Below, in pieces: positions 15,631 through 18,669 of a stretch of 18,669 nucleotides of DNA (the first letter of the stretch is position 1; each line of letters opens with the position of its first letter). The translations under genes and the position numbers were made by a program. Where the stretch lies: the NCBI GenBank assembly GCA_043744215.1, contig JAYTVC010000047.1, forward strand, positions 1 through 18,669. Direction: 5' to 3'. The notes below the pieces were generated by a model. The model was given only the letters and a program-made list of their open reading frames with translations. It was not told where the DNA came from and did no database searches. This DNA comes from JBEEJL01 sp043744215. GTDB lineage: Bacteria > Pseudomonadota > Gammaproteobacteria > Burkholderiales > JBEEJL01.

Positions 15631-15645
15631 AGGTAATTTTTTTCG

Positions 15646-16095
15646 CTAGTGTTTACCTGTGCTGCCGAAGCCGCCGTCACCGCGATCGCTTTCAGTAAAT
15701 TCGCTCACCACATTCATTTGCACGCGCACCACTGGCACAACAACGAGTTGCGCCACGCGCTCCATCGGGTTGAGCATGAAGGGCGTGTGAGAGCGATTCC
15801 AGATTGAAATGAAAATTTGTCCCTGATAATCAGAGTCGATAAGCCCGACCAGATTGCCGAGCACAATGCCGTGTTTATGGCCGAGGCCCGAGCGCGGAAG
15901 AATCACCGCTGCGAGGCCGGGGTCATCGAGATGAATGGCGATGCCGGAAGGAATCAATTCCGTCGAGCCCGGCGCGATGGTGAGTGTGTGTTCAATGCAG
16001 GCGCGCAAATCGAGCCCGGCGGAACCGTCGGTGGCGTAGGCGGGCATATGCGTTTTGAGGCGAGGGTCGAGAATTTTTACGTCGAGTTTCTGCAT
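15646..16095 (-). CDS. dut: dUTP diphosphatase
   Basis: Dut hydrolyses dUTP to dUMP and pyrophosphate, keeping uracil out of DNA and feeding thymidylate synthesis. The 149-residue protein has all five trimeric dUTPase motifs in order: AGLDLRA (26-32), PRSGLGHKHG (67-76), GLIDSDYQG (84-92), ERVAQLVV (112-119), and RGDGGFGSTG (138-147), which closes the active site. Length is normal. The ATG at 16095 has no Shine-Dalgarno; the 46 bases before it are AT-rich, and a TATAAT on the minus strand (16105-16110) ends 9 bases before the ATG, hinting at its own very short leader. It follows coaBC, its usual partner in proteobacteria. Confidence 0.97.
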   Translation of the reverse strand: MQKLDVKILDPRLKTHMPAYATDGSAGLDLRACIEHTLTIAPGSTELIPSGIAIHLDDPGLAAVILPRSGLGHKHGIVLGNLVGLIDSDYQGQIFISIWNRSHTPFMLNPMERVAQLVVVPVVRVQMNVVSEFTESDRGDGGFGSTGKH

Positions 16096-16141
16096 GATAA
16101 TTTTATTATAATAATCAAATAGTTACGTTATAGAGCGGAAT

Positions 16142-17407
16142 TTATTTTTTGCCTGAGCTGGCGAGCGATAAAGCCGGTTTTTTGCTTTTGATCTGCGCAG
16201 AATAGAGCCTGCCTGCATGCTCGATTAACAAACGCGCTTGCTCAATTTTCGGCCCGCGCTGCAATTCATGCGCGCCGTTATCATCAAATAAAATCAGCGC
16301 ATTGTCGTCGCGCCCCATCGCTTCCTGCACCAGGTTGGCGGCGAGCAGCGGAATTTTTTTGCGTTGGCGCTTGGCTTCGGCGTAGTCGTGCAGATTTTCG
16401 CTCTCTGCCGCGAAGCCAACGCAGAAGGGCGCGTTCGGCAAACTTGCCACGTAAGCGAGAATGTCTTCGGTGGGCTTTAATTCGAGCTGGAGCGAAGCGG
16501 AAGTTTTTTTGATTTTTTGCGCGGAAGTTTTAACCGGCGTGTAATCAGCGACCGCGGCGACGCTGATGAACATATCCGTATCGGCGAGATTATTTTTCAC
16601 CGCCTCGAACATTTGCGCCGCGCTGGTAACCTGAATGATGTTCGCGCCCATCGGCGCAGTAAGCGACACTGGGCCAGAAATCAGCGTGACATCGGCGCCC
16701 GCTTCAAGCGCCGCTTGCGCTACGGCATAGCCCATTTTGCCGCTGCTGCTGTTGGTGATGCCGCGCACAGCGTCGATGGCTTCGAAAGTAGGCCCAGCGG
16801 TGATGACGATTTTTTTGACGGCTAAAACGGGGGGGTTATTTTTTAGCGTTTTTTTTTGCGCGGATAAAAATTTTTGCAGTTGCGCAAATAATTCCGCCGC
16901 TTCGAGCATGCGCCCCATGCCGACTTCGCCGCAGGCCTGGTCGCCCGACGCGGGGCCGAGGATGCTCACGCCATCCTGTGCGAGTTGTTTCATGTTTCTT
17001 TGCGTGGCGGGCGCTTCCCACATTTGCTTGTTCATCGCCGGCGCGACCAGCAACGGGCAATCGCGCGCTAAACATAAAGTGGAAAGCAGGTCATCCGCCA
17101 AACCATGCACCAGCTTGGCGATGAAATCGGCGCTGGCGGGCGCGATAAGAATCGCATCGGCATCGCGCGACAAATCGATGTGTGCCATATTGTTGGCGAT
17201 ACTGGCATCCCACAAATCGGTATAAACCATGTTGCCCGATAGCGCCTGCAAAGTAACAGGCGTAACGAACTTGCATGCGGCTTGCGTCATCACCACTTGC
17301 ACGTCAATGTTTGCCTGCACGCACAGGCGTATCAACTCGGCTGCTTTATAAGCCGCGATGCCGCCGGTGATGCCGAGTACTACGCGTTTTTTCGGGGTTT
17401 GCGTCAT
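16142..17407 (-). CDS. coaBC: bifunctional phosphopantothenoylcysteine decarboxylase/synthetase
   Basis: CoaBC carries out two cytoplasmic steps of coenzyme A synthesis: CTP-dependent joining of 4'-phosphopantothenate with cysteine (CoaB) and flavin-dependent decarboxylation (CoaC). In this 421-residue protein the N-terminal CoaC domain (about 1-185) shows GITGGIAAYK, active-site His76 (MAHIDL), PAMN ending in Asn126, and Cys159 (GDQACGEVGMG). The CoaB domain starts near residue 199 (IVITAGPTFEAID) with Asn219 in ITNSSSGKMG. These are the expected catalytic residues. It is divergent from radC with only 40 bases between start codons and lacks a Shine-Dalgarno. TAGAAT on the minus strand lies 9 bases before the ATG. 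Confidence 0.97.
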   Translation of the reverse strand: MTQTPKKRVVLGITGGIAAYKAAELIRLCVQANIDVQVVMTQAACKFVTPVTLQALSGNMVYTDLWDASIANNMAHIDLSRDADAILIAPASADFIAKLVHGLADDLLSTLCLARDCPLLVAPAMNKQMWEAPATQRNMKQLAQDGVSILGPASGDQACGEVGMGRMLEAAELFAQLQKFLSAQKKTLKNNPPVLAVKKIVITAGPTFEAIDAVRGITNSSSGKMGYAVAQAALEAGADVTLISGPVSLTAPMGANIIQVTSAAQMFEAVKNNLADTDMFISVAAVADYTPVKTSAQKIKKTSASLQLELKPTEDILAYVASLPNAPFCVGFAAESENLHDYAEAKRQRKKIPLLAANLVQEAMGRDDNALILFDDNGAHELQRGPKIEQARLLIEHAGRLYSAQIKSKKPALSLASSGKK

Positions 17408-17416
17408 AATGCGAAT

Positions 17417-17444
17417 ATTCTACACGTTACGTTAAAAAGACCAA
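17417..17444 (-). promoter_or_regulatory. predicted promoter for coaBC, leaderless type
   Basis: On the minus strand TTGGTC (17439-17444) and TAGAAT (17417-17422) are 16 bases apart. The hexamer ends 9 bases before the coaBC ATG, so transcription would start within a few bases of the start codon. The -10 is good and the -35 weak. It overlaps the radC start region. Confidence 0.35.
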
Positions 17445-17447
17445 GCA

Positions 17448-18122
17448 ATGGCGATTACCGATTGGCCCGAAGACGACCGCCCGAGGGAGAAGCTGCTCAG
17501 CAAAGGCGCGGGCGCATTGAGCGAAGCCGAACTGCTGGCGATTTTTTTGCGCACCGGCATGCAGGGCAAATCCGCCGTCGATCTGGCGCGCGAATTGTTA
17601 AAGCGCTTTGAAAACCTTTCTGGCATATTCAGCGCCTCACAAAATAGTTTTTGCGACGTGCCTGGCATGGGTCCGGCGAAATACGCGCAATTGCAGGCCG
17701 TGCTCGAAATGGCCAAGCGTGCGCTGGAAGAAAAATTGCGCGAGCCCCATCTGCTCAACTCACCCCAAGCCGTGCGCGATTATTTGCGTCTCACGCTGCA
17801 AGCCAAGCATCATGAAGTATTCCTCGGTATTTTTCTCGACGCGCAACATCGTGTGATTGAAGTGGAAGAGTTGTCCACCGGCACGCTCACGCAAACCAGC
17901 GTCTATCCGCGCGAAGTGGCCAAGCGCGCGTTGCATCACAACGCCGCCGCCATCATTTTTGCGCACAATCATCCGTCCGGCGTGGCCGAAGCCTCACGCG
18001 CCGACGAAGACTTGACCCGCGCATTGAAAGCCGCGCTCAAACTCATCGACGTCAGCGTGCTCGATCATTTCATCGTCGGCTCGGGCGAAGTGTTGTCGTT
18101 TGCCGAGCGGGGCCTGTTATAA
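17448..18122 (+). CDS. radC: RadC family JAMM-domain protein
   Basis: RadC has an N-terminal helix-hairpin-helix-like region (about residues 15-85, LSEAELLAIFLRTG and VPGMGPAKYAQLQA) and a C-terminal JAMM metalloprotease-like domain. The metal motif reads HNHPSG with His173 and His175, followed by Asp186 in SRADEDL. The 224 residues match the family. It was named for DNA repair, but that role is doubted and the true substrate is unknown. The ATG at 17448 has AAAAAGA at a distance upstream but no strong Shine-Dalgarno. The gene is divergent from coaBC and ends 123 bases before rpmB, the usual neighbourhood in beta- and gammaproteobacteria. Confidence 0.95.
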   Translation: MAITDWPEDDRPREKLLSKGAGALSEAELLAIFLRTGMQGKSAVDLARELLKRFENLSGIFSASQNSFCDVPGMGPAKYAQLQAVLEMAKRALEEKLREPHLLNSPQAVRDYLRLTLQAKHHEVFLGIFLDAQHRVIEVEELSTGTLTQTSVYPREVAKRALHHNAAAIIFAHNHPSGVAEASRADEDLTRALKAALKLIDVSVLDHFIVGSGEVLSFAERGLL

Positions 18123-18139
18123 AAGAGGCGCGGTTTTCC

Positions 18140-18169
18140 TTGAGCCGGACAGGGAAAATCGGCTATAAT
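18140..18169 (+). promoter_or_regulatory. strong sigma70-type promoter for rpmB-rpmG
   Basis: TTGAGC (18140-18145) and a perfect TATAAT (18164-18169) are 18 bases apart. Transcription should start near 18176, leaving a leader of about 70 bases before the rpmB ATG. An imperfect inverted repeat of about 9 pairs spans the -35 and spacer (18131-18161). The rest of the radC-rpmB gap shows no further feature I can name. Confidence 0.75.
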
Positions 18170-18245
18170 CGCGGTCTTGGTTCGGCAAGCGTCGAGCAAA
18201 TGCGGTAAATTTATCAATTAAATCAAGTAGTTACGGAGTAGCGTC

Positions 18246-18482
18246 ATGGCACGAGTCTGTCTGATTACCGGCAAAAAGCCGATGGTGGGAAACAATGTTT
18301 CCCACGCCAACAACAAAACCAAACGCCGTTTCTTGCCCAATTTGCAATATCGCAAATTCTGGGTTGAAAGCGAAAACCGCTGGGTCAGCATGCGCGTCAC
18401 CAATGCCGGCCTGCGCGTGATCGATAAAAACGGTATCGACTCGGTGCTCGCAGACCTGCGCGCCCGTGGCGAAAAATTGTAA
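18246..18482 (+). CDS. rpmB: 50S ribosomal protein L28
   Basis: L28 is a small basic protein of the large ribosomal subunit. The 78 residues begin MARVCLITGKKPMVGNNVSHA and run through KRRFLPNLQYRKFW to VTNAGLRVIDKNG, the standard bacterial pattern. It is the zinc-free form, lacking the paired Cys motifs. GGAG lies 7 bases before the ATG. It is the first gene of the two-gene ribosomal operon. Confidence 0.98.
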   Translation: MARVCLITGKKPMVGNNVSHANNKTKRRFLPNLQYRKFWVESENRWVSMRVTNAGLRVIDKNGIDSVLADLRARGEKL

Positions 18483-18494
18483 GGAGCCGAGACC

Positions 18495-18659
18495 ATGGCA
18501 AGCAAACGCGACAAAATCAAACTGGAATCCAGTGCCGGCACCGGCCATTTTTACACCACCAGCAAAAACAAAAAAACCATGCCCGAAAAAATGGAGATCA
18601 GTAAATTCGATCCCGTGGCTCGCAAGCATGTGATGTATAAAGAAACCAAGCTGAAATAA
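18495..18659 (+). CDS. rpmG: 50S ribosomal protein L33
   Basis: This 54-residue ORF begins MASKRDKIKLESSAGTGHFY, contains KNKKTMPEKMEI, and ends KFDPVARKHVMYKETKLK, which is a clear bacterial L33. No CxxC pairs are present, so this is the zinc-independent form. The AAGGAG Shine-Dalgarno at 18481-18486 overlaps the rpmB stop, 8 bases before the ATG, giving a 12-base gap within one operon. It is complete: the TAA is at 18657-18659, and 10 bases remain to the window end. Confidence 0.98.
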   Translation: MASKRDKIKLESSAGTGHFYTTSKNKKTMPEKMEISKFDPVARKHVMYKETKLK

Positions 18660-18669
18660 TTTCGGCCGG

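Noticed and set aside
15604..15645. Palindrome read as the dut terminator
   Set aside because: No T tract follows on the minus strand; the T run lies on the other side, toward dut.
1..18669. CRISPR array, tRNA, riboswitch, insertion sequence or toxin-antitoxin pair
   Set aside because: I looked for regular spaced repeats, transposase or integrase motifs, tRNA-like cloverleaf ends and small paired genes and found none.

Overview
The window is a chromosomal stretch from a Gram-negative proteobacterium, most likely a betaproteobacterium, perhaps Nitrosomonadales-like. This rests on protein character (zinc-free L28 and L33, a BamA ending in Phe, LpxD and RadC sequence style) and gene order. It is not a database result. 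Gene density is very high, the longest gap is under 150 bases, and I see no rRNA, tRNA, CRISPR array, transposase or phage gene.

Bases 149-10540 (+ strand) are the classic envelope-biogenesis cluster: cdsA, dxr, rseP, bamA, skp, lpxD, fabZ, lpxA, lpxB, rnhB. It combines phospholipid precursor synthesis (CdsA), isoprenoid supply for undecaprenyl phosphate and quinones (Dxr), the sigma-E protease (RseP), outer-membrane protein assembly (BamA, Skp), the first lipid A steps (LpxD, LpxA, LpxB), the fatty acid dehydratase that shares their hydroxyacyl-ACP substrate (FabZ), and RNase HII. Many junctions overlap or nearly touch. The usual upstream partner uppS is not recognisable in the 148 bases before cdsA.

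Bases 10596-14160 (+) hold a complete creB-creC-creD locus: an OmpR-type response regulator, its membrane histidine kinase, and the inner-membrane protein CreD. The creC-creD gap carries an exact TTCAC-N6-TTCAC cre-tag, the CreB site known from enterobacteria, with a third TTCAC two more 11-base steps away. A long bidirectional terminator (14176-14220) closes the block.

Bases 14233-17407 (- strand) read coaBC, dut, a short CbiX-type chelatase, a secreted DUF192 protein and a DUF2721 membrane protein. A perfect palindrome lies between dut and cbiX. coaBC and dut both lack a Shine-Dalgarno sequence and both have a -10-like hexamer exactly 9 bases before the ATG, which suggests leaderless or very short-leader transcripts.

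Bases 17448-18659 (+) hold radC and then, behind a strong sigma70-type promoter, the ribosomal protein pair rpmB-rpmG.

Most of the window is ordinary housekeeping DNA. The most interesting parts are the creBCD locus with its phased cre-tag, the apparent leaderless pair, and several small start-codon and repeat details. I found no evidence of a wholly new system.
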